A stretch of DNA of 64,000 nucleotides from Armatimonadota bacterium. Lineage in GTDB: Bacteria > Armatimonadota > Fimbriimonadia > Fimbriimonadales > Fimbriimonadaceae. The notes under the pieces are model-generated. The model made no database searches. It had not been told where the DNA came from and saw only the letters and a list, made by a program, of their open reading frames with translations. Numbering within the stretch: position 1 is the first letter of the stretch; each line of letters starts with the position of its first letter. Positions 50,319 through 56,770 of this stretch are shown here, in pieces. The stretch covers positions 62,001-126,000 of the forward strand of contig JAGQUX010000002.1 of assembly GCA_020438215.1 (NCBI GenBank). The letters are read 5' to 3'. The translations under genes and the position numbers were made by a program.

Positions 50319-51533
50319 TTATCGGTCGATTTCGCCGAGCACGATATCCAGTGAACCGATGATAGCAATCACGTCGGCGATCAGGCGACCGACGGACATG
50401 ACTTCCAGTGCTTTGAGGTTCATGAAGCTGGATGGGCGTTCGTGCCAACGATACGGGCGGTTTGTGCCGTCTCCAACCACATAAAAGCCGAGTTCACCTT
50501 TCGAGCCCTCAATGCCTGCATAGGCTTCGCCAGCCGGAGCGCGGAACCCTTCTGTATACAGCTTGAAGTGGTGGATGACCCCTTCCATGCTGGTGTCGAG
50601 TTCGTGGCGCGGTGGAGGAGCAATCTTGCGATCCAGCGTGTTGTAGGGGCCGCTGGGGAGACCATCAATGGCTTGACGAAGAATCTTGCAGGATTCCTTC
50701 ATCTCCTGAATACGAACGAGGAACCGGTCGTAGACATCGCCATGTTGTCCAACAGGGATGTTGAAATCAAAATCTTCGTAGCTACAGTACGGCTGATCTT
50801 TGCGGAGATCGAATGGAACGCCTGATGCGCGGGCAATTGGGCCAGAACAGCCAAGTTCAAGAGCTTCTTTGCCGGTGATTGCGCCCACACCGATCGTGCG
50901 CTCTTTCCAGATTGGGTTATTGACCAGGAGATCTTCGACAACCGCGAGTTCTTTCTCAAATGTATCAAGGAACTTGCGGAGCTTGACTTCAAAGCCAGCA
51001 GGAATGTCACCGCGGAGACCGCCGGGAACAATCCAAGAAGGCATCATGCGGACTCCGGAGAACATCTCGAACATGTCGAGGATCATCTCGCGTTGCTGCA
51101 TGATATAGAAAAATGGGGTCATCGCGCCGAGGTCAAGGGCGCTGGTTCCAAGCCAAACACAGTGCGAAGCAATGCGGCTAAGTTCGGCTAGGATAACGCG
51201 GAGGTATTGGCCGCGTTTGGGGACTTCGCAGTCCAAAAGCTTCTCAACGGCGAGGGCATGAGCGAGGTTGTTGCCGTTGGCATTGAGGTAATCCATGCGG
51301 TCGGTCATGACAACGCACTTGTGATAAGTTTGATATTCGGCTTCCTTTTCCATCCCCGTGTGGAGGTAGCCGATCACGCACTGCGCCTTGATAATGGTTT
51401 CGCCTTCGAGCTCGCAGATGACGCGGAGAACACCGTGGGTCGAGGGGTGCTGTGGCCCCATATTGACGACCATAGTGTTTTCGCCCGTTTTCTCGAAAAT
51501 CGTTTCGGTGCTGGGGATGAAGGTTTGGCTCAT
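50319..51533 (-). CDS. nuoD: NADH-quinone oxidoreductase subunit D
   Basis: A 404-residue subunit (49 kDa homologue) that helps form the quinone site. Recognisable blocks are MGPQHPSTHGVLR near the start, GYLHTGMEKEAEYQTY and RMDYLNANGNNLA, the GLRGDIPAGFEVKL region, and the C-terminal DIVLGEIDR ending in DR as in other NuoD proteins. The family length is about 400. Start: ATG at 51533. In typical operons nuoC precedes it; here three pilin genes and a lipoprotein gene intervene. A terminator (51601-51621) and a candidate promoter (51556-51583) lie upstream. Confidence 0.95.
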   Translation of the reverse strand: MSQTFIPSTETIFEKTGENTMVVNMGPQHPSTHGVLRVICELEGETIIKAQCVIGYLHTGMEKEAEYQTYHKCVVMTDRMDYLNANGNNLAHALAVEKLLDCEVPKRGQYLRVILAELSRIASHCVWLGTSALDLGAMTPFFYIMQQREMILDMFEMFSGVRMMPSWIVPGGLRGDIPAGFEVKLRKFLDTFEKELAVVEDLLVNNPIWKERTIGVGAITGKEALELGCSGPIARASGVPFDLRKDQPYCSYEDFDFNIPVGQHGDVYDRFLVRIQEMKESCKILRQAIDGLPSGPYNTLDRKIAPPPRHELDTSMEGVIHHFKLYTEGFRAPAGEAYAGIEGSKGELGFYVVGDGTNRPYRWHERPSSFMNLKALEVMSVGRLIADVIAIIGSLDIVLGEIDR

Positions 51534-51555
51534 GACCGGGGGCTAGTTTACACCT

Positions 51556-51583
51556 ATTATTCAAGGCTTGCGTGGGAGTTCAA
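51556..51583 (-). promoter_or_regulatory. Candidate promoter for nuoD
   Basis: On the minus strand TTGAAC (51578-51583) is followed after 16 bases by AATAAT (51556-51561). It lies just downstream of the pilin 4 terminator and would start transcription near 51549, 16 bases before the nuoD ATG. This would let nuoD be expressed independently of the pilin genes. Predicted by eye. Confidence 0.45.
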
Positions 51584-51600
51584 TCTAGCTTCAAAAAAAT

Positions 51601-51621
51601 CAGCCCGCACAAGGCGGGCTG
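51601..51621 (-). terminator. Terminator after pilin 4
   Basis: CAGCCCGC (51601-51608) pairs with GCGGGCTG (51614-51621) around ACAAG. On the minus strand it is followed by ATTTTTTTGAAG, a seven-T tract. It closes the pilin 4 transcript before nuoD. Confidence 0.9.
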
Positions 51622-51648
51622 ATGAGTTGCTGGAGACCAATCTGAGAC

Positions 51649-52566
51649 TTACTGTCGTCGATCTGGTCGGAAGAAGCAGACGTATCGGGAACCTGCGGTG
51701 CTCAGAGGAGCTGTATCACAATTGTCGTCCGTTGTTGCCCAATAGCTGAATCCCGTTGTAGTGATTCGAGCATAAGGGTCGGTTGCTGCTGTTTGGTGGA
51801 CGCTAGGATCGATCGCGGTACCTGCTCGTTGGAACTTGGTAGAGCTATCAGTTCGAGCGATGATGACTCCGCCGCCACCACTTTGGCGACCGTCACCATA
51901 TGTCCAAACCTTGGTGCCAAGGAGGAAGAACGCAGAGTGGTTCGCGCCGGTTGATGCTCCAGTTTGAGGGTGACCAGCCGGGTTGAAGACACACGGGCCG
52001 GTGCTATCACATCGCAGGGATGGGTTTGACATGGATCGTCCCGGGATGAACTGGTTGCCGCCGCCGGTCCAGAACATCGGTACGGTGGATTGCTGAACAA
52101 CTGCCGTTGCAGAGTAGTTACTGAGCAGACCATTGAAGGTAATCCCAACAGGTGCAGCATAGGTACCGGAAGGAGTACCAATGAATCCAGCGGCAGATTG
52201 ACCAGGTGCATTCATCATTTCCCAGTTTTTGATGTAGGGCTGAATTGCTTCTGCCCACGCTGACTTGATCTGACTTTGAATGACGGGATCTTCCCAGCCA
52301 TCAAGGACTGCAGTTGCGGGAGCTGGATGCAATGTTGACCACCTGTGAGTGTTATCCGCTCGTACTGACCAGCCGTTTGGCATCAGGTCGTCGTAGTCCG
52401 CCATGTAAATCATGTTAGCGGTACCAACTTGCTTGAGATTTGAGATTCCCTGAGTCTTCTTGGCCGCAAGTTTGGCTTGAGCGAAAACAGGGAAAAGAAT
52501 TGCCGCGAGGATTGCGATGATCGCAATAACGACAAGCAGTTCAATGAGTGTAAATGCTTTTTTCAT
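51649..52566 (-). CDS. DUF1559-style prepilin-like protein, pilin 4 (no lipoprotein partner)
   Basis: A 305-residue pilin-like protein: leader MKKA, then [17 protein letters not shown] and [55 protein letters not shown] and a cysteine pair near CDSTGPCVFNP follow. VIIARTDSSTKFQRAG stands in place of the H-x9-DG block, and the C-terminus is YVCFFRPDRRQ. It is the most divergent of the three adjacent pilins on this strand. No lipoprotein gene follows; a terminator comes next and then nuoD. The leader can form CAGAAAT-ACTAC-ATTTCTG (52582-52600). Confidence 0.85.
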   Translation of the reverse strand: MKKAFTLIELLVVIAIIAILAAILFPVFAQAKLAAKKTQGISNLKQVGTANMIYMADYDDLMPNGWSVRADNTHRWSTLHPAPATAVLDGWEDPVIQSQIKSAWAEAIQPYIKNWEMMNAPGQSAAGFIGTPSGTYAAPVGITFNGLLSNYSATAVVQQSTVPMFWTGGGNQFIPGRSMSNPSLRCDSTGPCVFNPAGHPQTGASTGANHSAFFLLGTKVWTYGDGRQSGGGGVIIARTDSSTKFQRAGTAIDPSVHQTAATDPYARITTTGFSYWATTDDNCDTAPLSTAGSRYVCFFRPDRRQ

Positions 52567-52878
52567 AATAGCTGTTTACGCCAGAAATGTAGTATTTCTG
52601 TGCGTAATCCTGTAAACACAATCAGGGAAATCAAGGTTAGATTTCCGATTGTAAAGGCTAATACGAGCCGAGGAGAGTGACACAATCCGGAATCTATGGG
52701 TCAAAAAGGGGGAACAAGTATTTACAAGGAGGTTCCATTTAAAAAAGAGGCCGAAAGGGGATGGTGTCGCAACTTAAAAAGTAGGACCTTCTCTTCAATT
52801 TTGAAGAGAAGGTCGCTTGGTCAGTGGCTATGCCAAATTAGAAAGCGCGTCGTGACAAGAAAATTCTCTGCTTACTAA
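52567..52878. other. Region between pilin 4 and lipoprotein 4
   Basis: A 312-base gap with no gene. It contains the leader hairpin of pilin 4 (52582-52600), the motif GTATTTCTGTG (52592-52602) that also occurs upstream of pilin 5 (54145-54154), and the strong terminator of lipoprotein 4 at 52785-52814. I see nothing else that I can support. Confidence 0.6.
52785..52814 (-). terminator. Terminator after lipoprotein 4
   Basis: GACCTTCTCTTCAA (52785-52798) pairs perfectly with TTGAAGAGAAGGTC (52801-52814) with a two-base loop. On the minus strand it is followed by CTACTTTTTAAG. The stem is 14 bp and ends the pilin 5/lipoprotein 4 transcript. Confidence 0.9.
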
Positions 52879-53082
52879 TTAGGGGCCAGTTTGTACGCTG
52901 TCAGCGGAACCGCCACCTGCGCCGCCAACGCTGTCTGGGCTTTCGAGCCCTTCGACTTGGCTGGAGTCAACGGTGTCTTTGTTCATTTCGAGGGTTTCGG
53001 TTTTATCTCCACCGGAGCAACCTGCGATGAATACGGTGCCCAATGCGAGCAGCGCGCTGATGAGTAATAGAACGTTCTTCAT
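52879..53082 (-). CDS. Small disordered lipoprotein, cassette 4
   Basis: A 67-residue lipoprotein. The signal MKNVLLLISALLALGTVFIAGC ends with lipobox IAGC and is followed by SGGDKTETLEMNKDTVD, then a Ser/Gly/Asp-rich tail. The start is ATG 53082, with AGGA about ten bases upstream; a longer frame that runs into pilin 5 is rejected. It follows pilin 5 by 79 bases, a gap that holds a stem-loop (53106-53144) which could attenuate its expression. It lacks the CGxK of the other three but keeps GGDK after the cysteine. Confidence 0.78.
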   Translation of the reverse strand: MKNVLLLISALLALGTVFIAGCSGGDKTETLEMNKDTVDSSQVEGLESPDSVGGAGGGSADSVQTGP

Positions 53083-53105
53083 ATTTCTTATCCTGATAAA
53101 AGGAG

Positions 53106-53144
53106 ATGTCTCCGTGAGTAACTTTCGGTTACCCACAGAGACAT
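53106..53144 (-). terminator. Intercistronic stem-loop between pilin 5 and lipoprotein 4
   Basis: ATGTCTC (53106-53112) pairs with GAGACAT (53138-53144), then GTG with CAC and GTAAC with GTTAC, around the loop TTTCG, with two single mismatches. On the minus strand it is followed by CTCCTTTTATC. It may be a leaky terminator or an mRNA-stabilising element giving more pilin than lipoprotein. The role is inferred. Confidence 0.5.
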
Positions 53145-53161
53145 TTTGACAGATTTTTTGA

Positions 53162-54088
53162 TTATTGTCGTCGGTCTGGTCGGAAGAAGCAGACGTATCG
53201 GGATGCGCCAACGTTCAAAGGAGCGGTGTCGCAGTTGTCATCCGAGGTTGCCCAGTAGGAGAATCCGATACCATCGGTAGCAACCAATGCGTATGGGTCG
53301 GTAGCTGCGGTTTGGTGAACTGCAGGGTCTACAGCAGTCCCCATGCGCAGGAACTTGGTGGAGCTATCTGTTCGAGTAACAATGTTTCCACCGCCTCCAG
53401 CTGCGCTGTCGCGGTTGTCACCGTATGCCCAGACTTTTCCGCCCAGCGTAAAGAACGCGGAGTGGTTGTTAGCAGTGCCGCCTTGTGGGTGTCCGGATGG
53501 GTTGAACACACATGTTGCAACCGCGAGGTCACATCGCAGGGACGGGTTGGAGAAAGATCGGCCGTTAAGCTTCAGTTCACCGGTGCCGGTCCAGAACATC
53601 GGAACAGTGGATTGTTGAACAACCGCGGTTGCCGAATAGTTGCTGAGCAGGCCGTTGAAGGTGATACCAGTTTGAGCGGCGTAGGTTCCAGAAGGAGTAC
53701 CTGCGAATGCGTTCAACGTTTGGCCAGGAGCGTTAAGAAGCTCCCAGTTCTTCATGTACGGTTGGATCGCTTCAGCCCATGCCGATTTGACTTGGCTTTG
53801 GATGATTGGATCTTCCCAGCCATCAAGAACTGCGGTGGACGGAGCCGGGTGGATGGTGTTCCATCGGTGGCTGTTGTCGCTTCGTCGAGACCAGCCGTTT
53901 GGCATCAGGTCATCGTAGTCCGCCATGTAGATGAGGTTGGAAGTACCGGTTTGCTTGGTATTCGAAATGCCTTGGGTTTTCTTTGCTGCAAGCTTGGCTT
54001 GAGCGAAAACAGGGAACAGGATTGCTGCGAGGATTGCGATGATCGCAATAACCACGAGCAGTTCGATCAATGTAAATGCTTTTTTCAT
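53162..54088 (-). CDS. DUF1559-style prepilin-like protein, pilin 5 (cassette 4)
   Basis: A 308-residue pilin-like protein: leader MKKA, then [17 protein letters not shown]. The mature region has [74 protein letters not shown] and the end YVCFFRPDRRQ. It is closely similar to pilin 6 and shares with it 98 identical bases at the 3' end (53160-53257). The two conserved cysteines (LRCDLAVATCVF) could form a disulfide. A lipoprotein gene follows after a stem-loop. The function is unknown. Confidence 0.86.
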   Translation of the reverse strand: MKKAFTLIELLVVIAIIAILAAILFPVFAQAKLAAKKTQGISNTKQTGTSNLIYMADYDDLMPNGWSRRSDNSHRWNTIHPAPSTAVLDGWEDPIIQSQVKSAWAEAIQPYMKNWELLNAPGQTLNAFAGTPSGTYAAQTGITFNGLLSNYSATAVVQQSTVPMFWTGTGELKLNGRSFSNPSLRCDLAVATCVFNPSGHPQGGTANNHSAFFTLGGKVWAYGDNRDSAAGGGGNIVTRTDSSTKFLRMGTAVDPAVHQTAATDPYALVATDGIGFSYWATSDDNCDTAPLNVGASRYVCFFRPDRRQ

Positions 54089-54399
54089 GATTGCATCTTC
54101 TTGTTTCCGGTTGGAAGCGTGAGCTTCTCATACAGAGACAGGAGTATTTCTGTGATTGGCTAATGCCGAATTACAGTGCTATCACTATACGGGCCATTGG
54201 GACTTCATGCTGTTCCTAAAAAATTTGAAAAATTCGGGAACAAGAAATTAGAAGGAAGAGGGATCAGCAAAATGAGGAGAAAGACGGAGAGTGGGAAGCA
54301 GTTGCTTCTGGGTCTTTATGCCTGTTCCAGAGACACTTTGAAAAATGAAAAGCCCCAGGGAAATCCCTGGGGCTAGTGCTTATTCGACTCGATCGACGA
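54089..54399. other. Region between pilin 5 and pilin 6
   Basis: A 311-base gap without a gene. It contains a short leader hairpin (GAAGC-GTGA-GCTTC, 54114-54127), the motif GTATTTCTGTG (54145-54154), a possible minus-strand -10 TATAGT (54184-54189), an inverted repeat TGTTCC...GGAACA (54211-54216 and 54237-54242) and the pilin 6 terminator at 54351-54374. Confidence 0.6.
54351..54374 (-). terminator. Terminator after pilin 6
   Basis: AGCCCCAGGG (54351-54360) pairs perfectly with CCCTGGGGCT (54365-54374) around AAAT. On the minus strand it is followed by TTTTCATTTTTC. It ends the pilin 6 transcript, so pilin 6 and pilin 5 are separate units. Confidence 0.88.
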
Positions 54400-55329
54400 T
54401 TATTGTCGTCGGTCTGGTCGGAAGAAGCAGACGTATCGGGATGCGCCAACGTTCAAAGGAGCGGTGTCGCAGTTGTCATCCGAGGTTGCCCAGTATGCAA
54501 AGCCGATACCGTCAGCGGTGACGTATGCATAAGGATCTTTGTCCGCGGTTTGGTGAGTTGCCGGTTGAATGGCGGTACCCATGCGCAGGAACTTGGTGGA
54601 GCTGTCACATCGAGTAACGATGTTTCCGCCGCCGCCAGCAGAGCTGTCTCGGTTGTCGCCGTATGCCCAAACTTTGTTTCCACCAAGGGTGTAGAACGCG
54701 GAGTGGTTGTTAGCAGCGCCGCCTTGTGGGTGACCGGATGGGTTGAACACACAAGTTGCAACGGAGAGGTCGCATCGCAGAGCTGGGTTGGAGAAGGATC
54801 GACCATTCATCATGGTGTCACCGAAGCCGGTCCAGAACATCGGAACAGTGGATTGTTGAACAACCGCAGTTGCCGAGTAGTTGCTGAGGAGACCATTGAA
54901 GAGGATACCGACCTTAGCTGCGTAGGTTCCGGAAGGAGTTCCGAAGAAGCCGCTGAGGTTTTGACCAGGAGCGTTCATCATTTCCCAGTTCTTCATGTAC
55001 GGTTGGATCGCTTCAGCCCAAGCTGCTTTGACTTGGCTTTGGATGATAGGATCTTCCCAACCATCGAGGACTGCGGTTGCCGGAGCCGGGTGGATGGTGT
55101 TGTAGCGGTGAGAGTTGTCACTGCGTCGGGACCAGCCGTTTGGCATCAGGTCATCGTAGTCCGCCATGTAGATGAGGTTAGCGGTACCAGTTTGCTTGGT
55201 ATTCGAAATCCCTTGAGTCTTCTTTGCTGCAAGCTTAGCTTGAGCGAACACCGGGAACAGAATTGCAGCGAGGATTGCGATGATCGCAATAACCACGAGC
55301 AGTTCGATCAATGTAAATGCTTTTTTCAT
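54400..55329 (-). CDS. DUF1559-style prepilin-like protein, pilin 6 (no lipoprotein partner)
   Basis: A 309-residue paralogue of pilin 5: leader MKKA, the same mature helix, [74 protein letters not shown] (an extra Cys) and the end YVCFFRPDRRQ. The first 130 bases and the last 98 bases are nearly or fully identical to pilin 5, suggesting duplication or gene conversion. It lies between nuoC (upstream) and pilin 5. A terminator closes the gene with no lipoprotein. A long open frame on the opposite strand is a codon shadow. Confidence 0.86.
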   Translation of the reverse strand: MKKAFTLIELLVVIAIIAILAAILFPVFAQAKLAAKKTQGISNTKQTGTANLIYMADYDDLMPNGWSRRSDNSHRYNTIHPAPATAVLDGWEDPIIQSQVKAAWAEAIQPYMKNWEMMNAPGQNLSGFFGTPSGTYAAKVGILFNGLLSNYSATAVVQQSTVPMFWTGFGDTMMNGRSFSNPALRCDLSVATCVFNPSGHPQGGAANNHSAFYTLGGNKVWAYGDNRDSSAGGGGNIVTRCDSSTKFLRMGTAIQPATHQTADKDPYAYVTADGIGFAYWATSDDNCDTAPLNVGASRYVCFFRPDRRQ

Positions 55330-55463
55330 GATTGCTTGACCTTTGAATAATTTGAAAGCGAGATCACCTTCAAATCCTGTTCAAGAAATTATTCGTTTTT
55401 TCCGGAACAGGACTTCTGAACCTGTGAGGTGCAAAAACTGTGCCGAAACGGGACGAATAACCT

Positions 55464-55492
55464 ATTCTACAGGATGGATTGTTGTCGGGCAA
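55464..55492 (-). promoter_or_regulatory. Candidate promoter for pilin 6
   Basis: On the minus strand TTGCCC (55487-55492) and TAGAAT (55464-55469) are 17 bases apart. Transcription would begin near 55457, giving a long leader (about 128 bases) that includes the CCTGTTC/GAACAGG inverted repeat. This leader could fold and is a possible site of regulation. Confidence 0.45.
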
Positions 55493-55517
55493 GTGATGTT
55501 CCGGCGAATATTCCACA

Positions 55518-55640
55518 AACCGAAAATTTGAACTGGGAGGCAGTTCAGTTAGACATCTTGAAATAGGCCTTTTGGCCTAACAAGTTGTAGATTTGAGCCT
55601 GACTCGCTAGTTCCCACTAACTTGGGAACCGAAAATTTGA
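55518..55640. repeat. Hairpin-rich block between 14-bp direct repeats
   Basis: AACCGAAAATTTGA occurs at 55518-55531 and again at 55627-55640, enclosing 95 bases. The enclosed block holds GAACTG-GGAGG-CAGTTC (55530-55546), TAGGCC-TTTT-GGCCTA (55564-55579) and GTTCCCA-...-TGGGAAC (55610-55629). Direct repeats of this kind can mark target duplication by a small element or a local duplication. Confidence 0.6.
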
Positions 55641-55654
55641 GCCGAATTGCTCAC

Positions 55655-56254
55655 TCAGCGTTTGCTGATCTCAGAAGAGCCAGTTTTTCCTTCGAAGGAT
55701 TCGCCTGCATGGGGAACCTGAAGGTCTTCGATCGCCGGGCCGGTAGTGCGCTCGTGGAAAACAACGTCTTCTCCACCCAGAGGAAACTCTTTGCGGAGCG
55801 GGTAGCCAACCCACGTATCCGGGAGGAGGAAGCGCATTCCTTTCGGTTCAGGATTGCCCTCAAAGGGAATACCGTAGAGGTCTTGGATTTCGCGCTCGGG
55901 ATATTCGGCGCCGAGGAACATGTGCTTGATGGATGGGATGAATTCACCATCGTTCGCACTGACCTTAACAAAAATCCGGCGATTGGAAGATGTTGAGTAG
56001 AGGTTGTAAACGACTTCAAAGCGACCAGGCAGGTCGCGCTCGTGGTTCCAGGTGCTGTAATCCACTCCCACACATTCAACAAAGTAGTCGTAGTTGAGTT
56101 TCGGATTCTCTTTTAAATAGGAGATCACATCAACAACATCTTTTCGGTCGATGCAGATGAAAGTTTGCCCGCGGAATTCTTTGACTTTGATGATCTTGGA
56201 TTTGAAGCGATCTGAAATCGCTTTGACATCTGGGTTGGCGGTTTCGGTGGGCAT
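55655..56254 (-). CDS. nuoC: NADH-quinone oxidoreductase subunit C
   Basis: A 199-residue hydrophilic subunit (30 kDa homologue). The signature block EYPEREIQDLYGIPFEGNPEP is followed by FLLPDTWVGYPLRKEFPLGGED, the family hallmark. It joins the peripheral arm near NuoD. The start at 56254 lies two bases after the nuoA stop, so NuoB, which normally lies between NuoA and NuoC, is missing here. The next nuo gene (nuoD) is 4.1 kb away, after three pilins and a lipoprotein. Confidence 0.95.
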   Translation of the reverse strand: MPTETANPDVKAISDRFKSKIIKVKEFRGQTFICIDRKDVVDVISYLKENPKLNYDYFVECVGVDYSTWNHERDLPGRFEVVYNLYSTSSNRRIFVKVSANDGEFIPSIKHMFLGAEYPEREIQDLYGIPFEGNPEPKGMRFLLPDTWVGYPLRKEFPLGGEDVVFHERTTGPAIEDLQVPHAGESFEGKTGSSEISKR

Positions 56255-56256
56255 GA

Positions 56257-56718
56257 TTAGAGAGCCTCCGCAGTTGATTCGCCCGCAGCGTTGGAGGAAC
56301 TCAGGATATTGCCGCTTGATTCCAGCTTTTCCGGAGCGAGGGATGTGGATTCATCCCAATCAATTGCTCCGACGCGCATGGCGTAAACATCTCCGAGAAT
56401 CCAGAGAAGGAAATAAATACCAAGAGCAACGCCCGTGAACAGCTTGAATTCCGGGCTGGAGGTTTTGAAAACGGAGATCCAGCTCCATAGGAAGACAACT
56501 TCGACATCGAAGAGGACAAAAAGGATGGCGACGAGATAGAACTTGATCGGGAACCTGATGTTGGCTTCACCAGCGGGAGCAACGCCACATTCGTAAGGGG
56601 CTTGCTTGTAGCTAGTGATTCGCTTTGGGCCAAGAACCCAACTGAGGGTGACCATGGCGGTGCAGACAACTGCCGCCAAACCCATGAGCATCAGGATCGG
56701 GATGAACTCGCCGAACAT
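56257..56718 (-). CDS. nuoA: NADH-quinone oxidoreductase subunit A
   Basis: A 153-residue membrane subunit with three helices. The typical YKQAPYECGVAPAGEANIRFPIKFYLVAILFVLFDVEVVFLWSW stretch contains the E-C-G motif and the conserved Asp-Val-Glu in the second helix. The C-terminus has a hydrophilic extension (AIDWDESTSLAPEKLESSGN...) of about 35 residues that most NuoA proteins lack. It starts at 56718 and lies 52 bases from trpD on the opposite strand, so both promoters must fit in that gap. Confidence 0.93.
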   Translation of the reverse strand: MFGEFIPILMLMGLAAVVCTAMVTLSWVLGPKRITSYKQAPYECGVAPAGEANIRFPIKFYLVAILFVLFDVEVVFLWSWISVFKTSSPEFKLFTGVALGIYFLLWILGDVYAMRVGAIDWDESTSLAPEKLESSGNILSSSNAAGESTAEAL

Positions 56719-56770
56719 GGTGTGATCTTACCACCGGGGTTTGGGGTCTGCTAGTAAACTTGAGACTGTT

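Larger units (their letters stand above)
55330..55654. other. Region between nuoC and pilin 6 with direct repeats and hairpins
   Basis: A 325-base gap without a gene. On the pilin side are the inverted repeat CCTGTTC...GAACAGG (55376-55382 and 55405-55411) and a candidate promoter (55464-55492). On the nuoC side is a block bounded by two identical 14-base repeats AACCGAAAATTTGA (55518-55531; 55627-55640) with three perfect short hairpins inside or at its edge: GAACTG-CAGTTC, TAGGCC-GGCCTA and GTTCCCA-TGGGAAC. Confidence 0.65.

Noticed and set aside
53165-55350. Long plus-strand open frames (332 and 324 codons) opposite pilins 5 and 6
   Set aside because: They resemble each other only because the pilin genes are paralogues. 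They have no start region with a ribosome site and low-complexity Val/Ser/Gly content, so they are antisense shadows.
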